The notes beneath the pieces were generated by a model. The model did no database searches and was not told the origin of the DNA. It saw only the letters and a program-made list of their open reading frames with translations. A stretch of DNA of 64,000 bases from Aquila chrysaetos chrysaetos (taxonomy: Eukaryota; Chordata; Aves; Accipitriformes; Accipitridae), in the NCBI RefSeq assembly GCF_900496995.4, contig NC_044005.1:34137363-34201362 (forward strand). The letters run 5' to 3'. Position 1 is the first letter of the stretch, and each line of letters opens with the position of its first letter. The position numbers and the translations under genes are program-made. Shown here in pieces: positions 26,401 through 36,500 of the stretch.

Positions 26401-27650
26401 GAAAGATGAAAACCCTTATATTTCTTCAAAGTCAATAGTCTCTAAAACCAAACTATTTAGGGGAGCTGTCAATTCAGCTTCCCCATGTAAAAATGTATCT
26501 AGTTTTTATTATTAAAAAAAAATCCTATTTTTTTAAAAATCTTTTTATAGACTCTCATTGCGACTTACATATACCCAGTGAAATGGTTCAAAACCCCTAC
26601 GTAAATAGTTTTTGAAATTCACACAGGTTCAAGAAGCACAAGATGAAGCCTATGTAAAAATGAAATAATATCATTATTTTATGTAAATTTTAAAATTCCA
26701 TGGAACCAATACTGTATTAAAATCTATTGCAGTTTTCCATAAGAGCTTAGTGAACATGATTTTTATGTTTGCACGTCTGATGACATACAATGTTGTCCAT
26801 CACTACAAAACAGGGTATACAATGAATAAAACAAACATTAACTCAATTCTCATATTTAATGCCTGATTCTTCCATGGATGTCAGTGGCAAGACTAATGTA
26901 TTTTACTGAGGCAGGAGCAAGACCTAAGTGGCCAGTAATGTGCCCTTCAGCTTCATGTTCACTCAGTTCTGTTCAGTTAACACACTTTTCCATTGCTGTG
27001 ACAATTTTAAAGCATTTATTCTGTAAATGAATAGTCAGCTTTCATGCAAACAGTCCATTAGCATTAATCATATGACACTCACATGATACATTGACAAAAA
27101 AAGTGTTTTCAGTATTTCTCTTGTCCGTGACAAATGACTAGTTGGTAAGAAATGAAAAATAACATTTGAAAAGGAAGATTAGAACAACTGATCTCTCGAC
27201 ATAATTTCATTTCTCTTCTGAAATACGAAAAGCCATATTCTATTTAGCGTAAATGTGGAAGACAGCATTTCTATTGATCAAAATATGAGTCTTTGCCTGC
27301 TTTACCACTGATCCTGTTGCATAAATTAACATTTGCATTTCCTGATATATTTCTCTTAGGAAAATTCTGAAGAATCCCAACTTACTGGAGTACAAAAGGT
27401 GCAACTGCATAAAAATAATTGAATGAACCGAGTCACTGGCATTGGCTATTATAAACAGATACTTTCTTGGTCTTACCTAAAGAATTTTAAGGTATTAAAA
27501 CCTTACAGCTTTCAAGACATGCACCTTCAGTAGAGTTTGACCGAACACTGCTATGCAGCCACTGGAACTAACTTGCATTAGGGCTTCTGCCTAACAGGAA
27601 ATTATGCTGAACCTGAACCAAAGCCCAGTGAATTCAGTATGAGTTTTTTT

Positions 27651-27690
27651 CCTTCAACTTTAATTGGCACTGGATCAAGCCCTTTGCACA
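27651..27690 (+). repeat. Degenerate amniote palindromic repeat fragment
   Basis: CTTTAATTGGCACTGGATCAAGCCCTTTGCAC resembles the arm of an old palindromic repeat whose better-preserved copies read CATTGACTTCAATGG...GGATCAGGCCC. Confidence 0.35.
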
Positions 27691-28430
27691 CAATCTCCCT
27701 TTTCTTCAACATTAAAGCAATGCTTATGACTGTCAGACAACATTTTTCCTTTCAATATCCATTCAAAAGGAGATTTTGAAAACCATCCCAGAGCTCTGCA
27801 AAATTAAAATCAGACTTGGATTTGTGTGTCAAATAATAATCTTCAGAAGCTTGTTATATTGCAGATGGAGATTTTAGCTGCCATGTTGTCCTTCTAAAAA
27901 TAACATGCAGTTTTCCAGTGAGCGTGCAGTCAACTAGCAATATCAGTGTGCATTTATATCACAAGGAATCATTTGAGAAATCCATCTTTATAGGTTTCTA
28001 TAAAAAAAAACTGTTCATTTTATACATAAGGAAAAATATTTTTAAAATCTTTAAAAACATGACACATCTTAAAGTCCTTTTATGTTTCACAGTGGAAGAA
28101 AAAAGACCACAGATGAAAGTGATAATGAATAGACTATCTAAGAATTAATCGACATTTTTTTTAAGTGACAATGCTGGCAAACCTCAAGAATGGAACATTA
28201 AGGTATTTACTGTAAGTCAAGAGGAAAAGACTTATATGTGTTATCTCCAAGCCAAAATACAATAAAATCCATTTTCAGGCTTGAAATAAAATAGAATCAA
28301 AGGCCGTTTGTGACTCTGAGCCCCTGTCTCCTTCTTACAAGTATCCCCAAATTTTGCAGCACCATTTTGGCCCTTTTCTTTAAAGGGCAGATACTATTTA
28401 GTTAGGAATGCACTTGTATAGTTTTTCAGT

Positions 28431-28490
28431 CCTGATCCAACTCCTACTGTTGCCAGTGGGATATTTTCTGTTGAATTCTAGTGGGAATAA
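28431..28490 (+). repeat. Degenerate amniote palindromic repeat fragment
   Basis: CCTGATCCAACTCCTACTGT, then GCCAGTGGGA and TTCTAGTGGGAA, matches the arrangement of an ancient palindromic amniote repeat (CCTGATCCAACTCCCATTGA type). Family assignment is from memory. Confidence 0.45.
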
Positions 28491-28999
28491 AAAAAAGGTC
28501 CCTAAGTAAAACTTAGTGTCCTATATAAAAATGGTTGCTGTTAACAGAGGTTTATTTGTGACTGCCCCGGTGGCTTACCAGTAAGTTGACGGGAAATGAA
28601 CAGTGTATTTCTTGAACCAGCTGTAAGGCAGAAAAGCTGAGGTTACTATTTGGATTCCCTGATGAAAAGCTGCTATTGTTTCATTTATAGGTAAATGTAT
28701 TCTGGCTATTCCCAGAGTGACCTTGGCGGCCAACTGTGTTGCCCTTAGTGTCAGCAGAAAGAAGGCTTTTGGTGTCAGTGGGCTTTGGATCAGGCTTTAA
28801 AGACAGAGAAAGATTGCTTAAGGAGGAAAACAGACATAACGAATAGTCCTGATTGCCCAGGTTTTGTCACTTAGAGTTTAGAATATCAACAAGACACTTT
28901 AAACCCTGAAGAATAATTGTTGTAAGTCAATTATTTTGACCTTGTAGGTTTCTACAATTGTGTACAATAATAAAGAAGAACAAATCTCTCTGGCTTACA

Positions 29000-30056
29000 A
29001 AAAAAGGCAAGTACTTTATTTATCAATAGAGATTTTAGCTGCTTTTTACACCATTGCAATGACTAAACAAATAGCATAAAATAAACAAAGGAGAGTATAA
29101 AAATCACTTTATTCCAGCTGGTATCCCAAGACAACCTTTTGACTAAGTACAGAGTTAGATGTTTCAAGTATGGCACTTATATAAATAAGAGCAGAGAGAA
29201 GGTGATATATTCACAGTTAAAAGCAATGAACTCTGTTCCTTTGGTATGTGTGTCATCATAGGTGATTGTAGGTAAATACATAACTTGGCTGGCATGAACC
29301 AACTCCATCTTATTCATGCACATATTAGGGAATGAACTGAAATGTACTGATCTATTTTGCAGATTGCAACTAATGTAAGATGATTAAGGTCTCTGGTGTG
29401 TGTGTGTGTGTGGACAGGCAAACAAAAAAATGGCAAAATTATATTCAGCATTTATTGTTTAGCATAACTAATTGATGCACAAACTATGATAGAAGATGGC
29501 TAGCAATACACACCAGGAATAAACTCTGTGATTTAGACAAGCAAAATAAGACATCTGTGAGATAGGTGAACGCAGATATCCTGATTGAGCTGTGGTCAGG
29601 TTCCTTACAGTGCAATTACCCTCCTTTTAAAACATGCTTACATCTGCACATTGCAACAGTTTCCCCCACCCCATCCCACCCCATATAGAGTATCCTTGCA
29701 GATTTTGAATATGAACATTCTACACGTTTACAACAATTAGTCAGACAGTCCAAACTGTAAACTTATCCTAATGACGACCAAAAAGCTGCTCCACCGACAG
29801 GTAACACCCAATCGTTAGAAAGAAAAGTAGGAATAATAGTAGCTGTGCTGTAAGGCTAGATCAAGCATGGTTTTATAGCTGGTTTTTCAGTCTTTTACAA
29901 TAGCACTGCGTTTTGCAGCTAGTTCAGTAAGTGCAGGTCCAATACCTTAATGGCTTTCTTGGTGGTTTGATAAAATGCTTGCCTAAGCAATGTACCTTTC
30001 TCTAATGGTATCTGGGTCTGTTCCACCTGGCAGAGTGTTTCAGTTCAGTCACAGCC
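29000..30056 (-). other. GJD2: Probable GJD2 3' untranslated region
   Basis: This is the sequence after the GJD2 stop codon in the direction of transcription. Minus-strand AATAAA signals occur at 29456-29451, 29113-29108 and 29020-29015. The two distal ones are followed by U/GU-rich sequence, as expected for cleavage and polyadenylation, so the transcript most likely ends at about 29.0-29.1 kb, giving a UTR near 1 kb. A (GT)8-9 run at 29395-29413 (CA on the mRNA strand) lies inside it. The true end is not provable from sequence alone. Confidence 0.45.
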
Positions 30057-30900
30057 TCACACATAAGCTGAGTCACTCGACTGAGTCCTGCCAAAGTTAG
30101 GCATGCTCATTCTTGGCAGGTCCTTATTTCTGATTTCGTATATGGATTTCCTTTTTGCCTGTACTCCTCTCACTGCCATTTTGATCTTTCTCCAGCCCAA
30201 GTGGTTCAGTTCTGCCAAATTGAGCACCACGCAAATCCCACTGACAGCAAACATGAATACCAAGAACACAGTCTTCTCAGTGGGTCTAGAGACATAGCAC
30301 TCTACTTCTTTAATGCAAGGGTATCTGTCACATTCGTACATGGAAGGGACATTGAATCCGTACAGAAAATACTGTCCCACTAAGAATCCAATCTCTAGGG
30401 CATTTCGAAAGACCACTTGGATGATATAAAATCGAGAAATGCCTTCTTGCCTCCTCATCTTTGACTTTGTAGTTCTGATGGCAGGATTGGGGATTTCCTT
30501 CACTTCTAAGCAGTCTGGTTCTGCCTCTTTGGTGGAGTTCTCAGTGTTCTGCAGCACCCCGTTGACAATCGTGTTCTTGATTTTCTTACTGTCCTCGCGC
30601 TTCATTGAATCCTGGTCCCTCTCCAGGGTGAGGAAGACGGTGGAATACCTCCGTTCCCTCTGCTTAGCAGACTGGTGAACGGAGTACGTTATGAAGCAAA
30701 GGCTGGGAGTGCACACCATGATGATCTGGAACACCCAGTACCTTATGTGAGAAATAGGGAAAGCCTGGTCGTAACAAGCCTGGTTGCAGCCCGGCTGCAG
30801 CGTGTTACAGACGAACATGGTTTGCTCGTCGTCGTACACCGTCTCCCCTACAATGGCCACGATGAGGATCCTGAAGATCACCACCACGGTCAGCAGGATC
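30057..30900 (-). CDS. GJD2: GJD2 coding exon 2 (residues 24-304)
   Basis: Begins after the acceptor TTCTCTGTTGCAG (AG at 30902-30901) and completes the split Arg24 codon. It carries the end of membrane segment 1, both extracellular loops with all six conserved cysteines, the cytoplasmic loop, membrane segments 2-4 and the C-terminal PDZ ligand. Stop codon TGA at 30059-30057. Confidence 0.97.
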
Positions 30901-31630
30901 CTGCAACAGAGAAGCCCGTCAGTGCGCGCCGCCGCCGCCGCCGCCGCCGGGAGCTGTCCAGTGCTGACCGGGCCCCCGGGCTCCCGGGCCGCGGCTCCCC
31001 GGCCCGGCTCCCGCCCGCCGCCGCCGGCAGCCCCGCTCCCGCGCAGGAGGCGCGCAGCCCGCGCGCCCCGGCCTCGGCGCGGCCCCGCGAATCCGCCCGC
31101 CGGCAAAAAATCCTCGGCCGGCGCTCGGCGCTGCCCCGCCCCGGCCTTTCCCCCTGCGGAGGAAAAGCAACCCCAGGGGCCGTGGCGGCCCCCCGGGAGC
31201 AGGGGAGGGAGCGGCGCGGGCTGGCTCCGGCCGCCGGCCGCCCGCCGCCCCCGGGCTCCGCGGGGACAAGGACGGCGGCGTCTGCGGTGTCCCCGCGCCA
31301 CGGCGACCCGTGCGGCGCGGACACGCGCGCGCGCACCCCGGGCACGCACCGCAAGAGCCCCGCGCGAAGGAAGGGAGGGAGGGAAGGGAAGGGAAGGGAA
31401 GGGTGCCCCCCGCGAAGGAGGGAAGGAGGGAAGGAAGGAGGGAAGGGTGCCCCGCACGGCCGGGACCCGGCGTGTGCCGCCGAGCCGCCGGCCGGCCCGC
31501 CCGCTCGGGCAGAAGGGGATCCCCCCCCGTGGCCCCCGTAGCTGCCCCGCAGCCCTTACCTCCCTATCATAGTAGAATGCTGCTGCACGGCAGCTTCCAG
31601 TAGCCTCTCTAGAATAGTCCATTCCCCCAT
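30057..31630 (-). CDS. GJD2: Connexin 35/36, gap junction delta-2 protein
   Basis: Forms the channels of electrical synapses between neurons; also known in retina and pancreatic beta cells. Two coding exons: 31630-31560 (71 nt, 23 codons plus 2 nt) and 30900-30057 (844 nt), giving 304 residues. An intron exactly 71 nt into the coding region is diagnostic of GJD2. Visible features: N-terminus [20 protein letters not shown]; four membrane segments at about 22-42, 78-98, 181-206 and 234-256; first extracellular loop C55-x6-C62-x3-C66; second loop C214-x4-C219-x5-C225; PKA-type sites at S110 (RRYS) and S276 (KRKS); and the C-terminal SAYV PDZ ligand known to bind ZO-1. The cytoplasmic loop lacks the glycine-rich insert of the 321-residue mammalian protein, which fits the non-mammalian Cx35 form. 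The start ATG has G at -3 and +4. Same orientation as ACTC1. Confidence 0.97.
30926..30950 (+). repeat. (CCG)n trinucleotide repeat
   Basis: About eight CCG units, 26 bp upstream of the GJD2 exon 2 acceptor (as CGG in the transcript). It displaces the usual long polypyrimidine tract, leaving only a short TTCTCTGTTGCAG. Confidence 0.85.
30949..30969 (+). promoter_or_regulatory. RE1/NRSE-like sequence with compressed spacing
   Basis: The plus strand reads GGGAGCTGTCC A GTGCTGACC. Both halves resemble the REST-binding RE1 element (reverse form GGCGCTGTCC..GGTGCTGAA), but the spacer is two bases shorter than canonical. Mammalian Cx36 is known to be controlled by REST through an NRSE, which makes the match plausible. 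The altered spacing makes binding uncertain. Confidence 0.3.
31366..31447 (+). repeat. GGAAG/GGGA purine-rich pentanucleotide array
   Basis: Repeats of GGAAG and GGGA interrupted by TGCCCCCCGCGAAGG in the middle. Located in GJD2 intron 1; the transcript carries the pyrimidine strand. Confidence 0.85.
31560..31630 (-). CDS. GJD2: GJD2 coding exon 1 (residues 1-23 plus 2 nt)
   Basis: Encodes [20 protein letters not shown] followed by MIG and two bases of Arg24; donor GTAAGG. The N-terminal helix lines the channel pore in connexins. A second ATG lies 10 bases upstream (31640) in a different frame with a weak context (C at -3). Confidence 0.97.
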
Positions 31631-31711
31631 CGCTGTTCATCCGGAGACAAAGACTTTGGCAAGCGGAGGGGATCTCTTCACTTCTTCCTTCCTTTCCCCC
31701 CTCCCCCTCCT

Positions 31712-31713
<2 letters not shown>

Positions 31714-31753
<40 letters not shown>
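31714..31753 (+). repeat. Poly(T) tract, T40 (A40 in the GJD2 leader)
   Basis: Uninterrupted run of 40 thymines, 84-123 bases upstream of the GJD2 start codon. Confidence 0.95.
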
Positions 31754-31755
<2 letters not shown>

Positions 31756-31833
31756 AGGGGGAGGGAAAGCAAACAAAAGAGCAACCCCTCTCTACCGCCC
31801 GCAGTCCGGTGGCGGGAAGGCGGCTGGAGGCGG

Positions 31834-31894
31834 CGGCTCGGCTCGGCTCGGCTCGGCTCGGTTCGGCTGGGCTGGGCTGGGCTGGGCTGGGCTC
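31834..31894 (+). repeat. (GGCTC)n/(GGCTG)n pentanucleotide array
   Basis: About five GGCTC-type units followed by about four GGCTG units with one GGTTC variant at the junction. It lies in the GJD2 leader or promoter. Confidence 0.9.
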
Positions 31895-31996
31895 GGGGCC
31901 CCGCGGCGGCCACCACCGGCCCGGCCCGCTCGGCTCGTGGCGCGGCGCGGCGCGGCGCTGCGCGGCGGACCCGCGGCGTGGAGGGAGGAAGGTTGG

Positions 31997-32050
31997 CTTT
32001 TAATGTCTTGCTGCCTCTAATCTGCCTTTAAGTAGTCTCCGCTTGCGTCA
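31997..32050 (-). promoter_or_regulatory. GJD2: Putative GJD2 core promoter (CRE-like and TATA-like)
   Basis: On the minus strand TGACGCAA (32050-32043), a CREB/ATF-type half-CRE variant, lies about 40 bases upstream of ATTAAAAG (32004-31997), a TATA-like element. This spacing fits a CRE plus TATA promoter with initiation near 31970. All of this lies in a CpG-rich island. The evidence is motif-based only. Confidence 0.35.
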
Positions 32051-32161
32051 CTGACAGGTTGGTGGAGAGCAGCCAGAAGCAGCGCGCGGATTTTCTCATT
32101 TTTATTATGCCGGTGAATATAAATAAATAAATGCGATGAAATAAATGAAATAAATAAAGGC

Positions 32162-32177
32162 GGGGGGGGGGGGGGGG
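32162..32177 (+). repeat. Poly(G) tract, G16
   Basis: Sixteen consecutive guanines in the GJD2 CpG island, just upstream (minus sense) of an ATAAATAA-rich stretch. Confidence 0.95.
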
Positions 32178-32277
32178 AGCGGAGGAAGAGCCGGCACGAG
32201 GCACCGCGACCCCCCCTTGCCGGCGCACCCCGGCCGGGCCCCCGCGGCCCCCGCCCGCCGGCCCCCAGCCCGGCGCT

Positions 32278-32309
32278 CCGCCGGCCGGCCCGGCCCGGCC
32301 CGGCCCGGG
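32278..32309 (+). repeat. (GGCCC)n pentanucleotide array
   Basis: Several tandem GGCCC/CCGG units inside the GJD2 CpG island. Confidence 0.8.
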
Positions 32310-33539
32310 AGAGAGCAGCCCCGGCAGGGAACGGGCGCTGCCCCTCGGCTGCTGGTTTGGAAAGCCGCTCCGGGGCGTGCCTGTGCCACCGCGGCCCCTG
32401 CAGCCCCCAAGGGCCGGGGGCATGCCCAGGGGTCGCTAGGCTTCGCTGCTCTCCCGGAGGTCCTCCGGGGTTTCTGCCGCTCGCAGAACAGCGGTGTCGT
32501 ACAGCGGTAGCCTTACCTGTTAGAACTGCTTACCCTTGGAAGGTACCGGACTTTTAAAACTGCATCTTTATTCTCCCCTGATTACTGACACAAAAATCAC
32601 GAGGGAGAAATGAGAGGTATATACAGCCATTTCAGAGGATTCCGAGACTGAGATTGGATTTACGCTGGGAAAGACACCAAACCTTCACACAAAGCGTCTC
32701 TCAACAGCGCAAGAATAAAGTATCTCGAATAAATCCCTGCGTCATAATCAGTCCACATACTTTATTCCCGCAAACTACTATACTGTGTTTAAAATACTTT
32801 TTTTTTTACAGATACCCTTAGAGACTGTACCTGAGACACCACCAAACAATTCCACACAAAACGTTGGCACCAGTTGGAATTGACTGTTCTCTGGTGGAGA
32901 AGCGTAAAATGTATTCTGTATATTTCCATAAAGATCAAGTATAGCTTCATCCCTACTGTTCTTTTTGCTCAGCTAATCTCATTAAAAAGCAACGTAAGAA
33001 AAATTCTAGTCAGTCTGATCATAATGGTCCTACTGCCAAACTCAGAAAAAAATCAGTCTCTTTCAAAAACAGAACTGCTCAGGCAATTGTAAACAGTGTA
33101 GTCCTTTGGGTTTTTTGCAGCTCTCTCATGAACCAATTCCACGTTGTATGAATGATGTTAAGTGTTTTCTGAATACATGGGACCATGCTTCATCTGTGCA
33201 GAGGACATCTCTGTGTTTTAGACACCCCAAGGTTTGCTGTCTTTTCATCTGGAGTGTGCAGATGGTCTCTGATTCACATGATGGTGGGTCAGTTGCCTGA
33301 TTGGATCCCCAAATCTTTGAATTAGGAAAGTATCAAGCAAGAAAAGATCAGTGAATACCTCTGCACAGAAATTGGTAGATTTTTCTTCTCTCCCAATCAA
33401 CTGTCTGTGAAGAAGCATTCAATAATCTGGATTGTTTCCTTCCCACACTGTTGGGAATTACTGGGAAGACTGAATAATCATGGGTTTTCCTTAAAATCTG
33501 ACCGCATTCTTCTTGAAAGCTGGTTCTCACAGTTCCTGC

Positions 33540-33567
33540 TTTTTTTTTTTTTTTTTTTTTTTTTTTT
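33540..33567 (+). repeat. Poly(T) tract, T28
   Basis: Uninterrupted run of 28 thymines; no retroposon body recognised on the minus strand side. Confidence 0.95.
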
Positions 33568-36500
33568 GCATATAGTTTGTAAAACCTGCTGCTGCAGCAA
33601 CACCGCAACTAAAAAGAGGCGGTTTCTTTTAAGAGGACTCTAGTATCTCTCCAACTACCCTGACAACTGAGTGTCTTATATGGACCCCAAAGTATCTGTT
33701 TGGAGATGGATCTGAAAATGAGCGAAATCAAAGCAGTAAAGGAAGCAGTAACACGTGTAGAAGGAGAGAGGGCGGGGAATATGCTAAGAAGCTAATGATG
33801 ATAATTCTATTTAGCAAACCAAATAGAGAGGGAAAGCCCATGATTGAAATTACTGAAGAGAGGAGAGGAGGTTTTGGTTCATAGACAACTGTAACAATTT
33901 CTACAAAGGAAAGCTGGGATAGGAAACCCACTTACCTGAGCTTTTAGAACCATTAAATAAAAAGGAATTAAATTCTGCTCATCTCAAACACCAGCCTATT
34001 AATGAACAGTTAGCCAGTGTTTGCTCTGTGTGATGAGTTCTACTTACTGCTGACAGCCCAGCTCTGGAGACATGGAGGGGAAATATCATAAATGAATGCT
34101 ACAAACATGTAAGCAGTGTTATGAAATTGCTTTTGATTTGAATATGGTTTAAAGTTACATACTTTCAGGCCTGCCCTTACAGGAGTTGCATCTCATTCCA
34201 AAATAGCTGACCTCTCCTTTTTTAACGGTAACCTCATATGCCCCCCCCCGGAACCATATTTACATGCAGGATACTTGGCCTTAGACTTGAGAAAATTTAC
34301 TGAGCTTCAGACCTTAGTGAGTTTGGGAAAAAAAATAATTTCAGTGTGAGAGTCTCTTTCATGATGGTAACATACATTTTAAGTGACTGGAAAACTCAAA
34401 GGTGTTTGATATATCTCAAACTTAGATGTACAATTTCTGGAACCACGAATTGTTGTCCTTAATCTGACCCCAGACTTATTGTCAAAATAGAAGTAGTAAG
34501 AATCCATGTGATGTTCTCCGAGTGTTTAGCACAACAGTGAAAGGTGTATGAAGAATGTAATTATTCGCATTTCCATTTTCCATTACATGTATAACAGCAA
34601 CTTGTGGACTTACCTGACAAATTGTCTAAATCACAAAGTGCTCAGACTATGTATAGTCATGATTGTAAGAAAGAGTTGTAGACATAAGAATATTTTCAGT
34701 TTCTAAAGGTTCATCCTAGGTTTTATACCATTCCCCTGAATGCTTCAGCCTATGGTAAAGCCAGGATTTGCAGAGCAGCAGGCTGCCAAGACTGCTGTGG
34801 ATGTATATTGTACAGTGTATGGTATTCACATCAGAAAACCATGTCTACATTTCATTCACAAGCATTCAGGATTATCAAAGGTTTGTGTCTCCTGGCTTAC
34901 AAAGAACCATTTCCTAATGTAGCAGCAATACCGGTTTGCAGCAGGGCCAAGCCTGTCTTGTTCAATGTTTTTATCAGTTGCATACAAAGGAAACAAAATC
35001 AGCTTCCCACTCCACACATAGGCTTTTGGGTGGGAGGGTATATTTTTGTTTGTTTTGCTTTGCACTCAAAGAGAATGAGTATTCCTCTGCAGACAAAATT
35101 CAGTATAAACTCTGTTGTTCCTAACAGGAGCTCAAACAAGCCTTTCAAAAAGAAAACTTCAGAGTCTGTGTGTGTTCAAAGATGCCACTGCCACAATATT
35201 AATTCGTGATAAAATAATACAGACTAAGTTGCTCTTGGATTAGATCTGAAGAATGAGACTGTATGTGTCCTCAGTTTGATGGCAAACCGAGGTTAATCTG
35301 TCTCTAAGAAGCTGTAGGCCAGATTCTCTCTAAGAAATCCAGCCCTTTTGCCCTGATCTGGTTTTGTAAAAGGTCCAGGGAGCAGTCAAGTCTCGCAGGC
35401 TGCACATTCCTCAAGTACGGAGAGGATCAGACTGGGAGCAGAGCTGTCACATTTGGCTCACCTGTCAGGCCCCCTGCAGCCTGGACGTGGATGGCATGGC
35501 TGGGGCGGGATGACGAAGCCACATGGCTAGTGCCATACCTGCTGTCAGACAGTGTGCTAAACAACGGTATTCCCCTGCTTCGCTATTTTCTATGCTGAGG
35601 TTTACTAATGTAAAAACCCAATCCAGATCTTACACAAGCCTTCTCCACGTGCTACCTCCTTTTAAAATGATATATTCATCCTAAATTTATTCCAAAGATT
35701 TTATCTTAAAATAAAGCTACATATTTTTAGTACTATCCTGACGACCTTCCTTGACGATCTTTCGTTGCAGTTGTTCGCAGTGGATCTGTAATTGCAGCAA
35801 ATAAATAAATGTCATATTTAGATTCCAAAACTGCGTGACAAATGACTGTATTTCATTATTATATTGCAAACCACTGTTTCCACCAATTGTGGCAAACTGG
35901 GAGGAAAGAAAGAGCTTTTAATTAAAAATTGTAAGCTATTACTAAAGAAAAGAATGGGTTTTTCTTTTAGAAGTTTTTGTGAAATGTGTTGCCCCATATC
36001 TGCTTTGTGACTGCATTTTCTAGCTAGTGTCACAAAAGAGATTTTTCAGCATTACTTTCATAAAGCAGCAGAACTTTCTTTGGAAGACTGATTTAAGTGC
36101 TTCCTTTCTGATGGTGTTTGGTGTAGCCCATGAAATCTAAGTCATTAGCTACTAAACTGAAAATGCCTTTTTAAGACCTCTTATAGCCATCTGCTATGCT
36201 CTGTTTTCATTTGGTGCCATGTGTGTATTAATGAAATGATTGCATCAGATTATATCTTTTATTCATAAAATCATCTAGGTCATCTGCTTCCACCTACACT
36301 TTCTGTCTCATTAAAATGAGCATTTGTGCATATGTTCTCCCCCCACTGTATGAGTAAAATCATAGCTGCAGTCAGCTGCTATGTGCATCTTAAATAAGAA
36401 ATTCCTCTCTGTGCTTTTTCTCAAATGAAATTCCTTCAAAAGACAAGGCTAGTGTTTCACACCACAGAAAGTGTATTTTTCCTACAGTTTGAAAAGTTAA

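Larger units (their letters stand above)
20443..28999. other. Non-coding intergenic DNA downstream of GJD2
   Basis: AT-rich, no supported gene. Notable contents are an A22 tract (23452-23473), an (AT)n run near 25495-25512, degenerate palindromic-repeat fragments at about 27651-27690 and 28431-28490, and a GC-richer pocket at 21180-21500 that is open on both strands but has no recognisable protein. Confidence 0.5.
30901..31559 (-). other. GJD2: GJD2 intron 1, very GC-rich and stop-free in one frame
   Basis: 659-bp intron, donor GTAAGG at 31559-31554, acceptor AG at 30902-30901. It contains a CCG trinucleotide run (30928-30950), a GGAAG/GGGA array (31366-31447) and an RE1-like double half-site (30949-30969). 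The whole intron is open in the frame that reads into residue 24 of the connexin. Confidence 0.9.
31631..31970 (-). other. GJD2: Probable GJD2 5' leader with an A40 tract and an overlapping upstream ORF
   Basis: Between the predicted start site (about 31970, inferred from the TATA-like box) and the ATG. It contains 40 consecutive T on the plus strand (31714-31753), so A40 in the transcript; the (GGCTC)n(GGCTG)n array at 31834-31894; and an upstream ATG at 31640. That upstream frame overlaps the connexin start, and after splicing it terminates inside exon 2. The transcript start is a prediction only. Confidence 0.4.
30890..32520. promoter_or_regulatory. GJD2 CpG island
   Basis: Dense in CpG and G+C, in sharp contrast to the AT-rich flanks. 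It covers GJD2 exon 1, intron 1 and the promoter, and extends about 0.9 kb upstream of the start codon. On the plus strand TATAAATA (32118-32125) could support divergent transcription. Human GJD2 has a divergent non-coding partner, but no transcript can be proven here. Confidence 0.7.

Noticed and set aside
30675..31572. Long arginine/proline/alanine-rich plus-strand frames opposite GJD2
   Set aside because: Antisense shadows of a GC-rich, stop-poor island; no domain and inconsistent with the exon 2 coding strand.
31714..31757. T40 followed by GCAG as a plus-strand splice acceptor
   Set aside because: Any long T run followed by AG looks like an acceptor (also at 58194-58215); no plus-strand exon supports it.
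30057..31916. Continuous minus-strand frame of 619 codons ending in connexin
   Set aside because: It begins at a GTG, not an ATG, crosses a canonical intron and reads exon 1 in the wrong frame. The real gene is the spliced 304-residue GJD2.
36261..36300. ATTCATAAAATCATCTAGGT as a CR1 end
   Set aside because: Partial similarity only; the downstream sequence does not follow the CR1 consensus.
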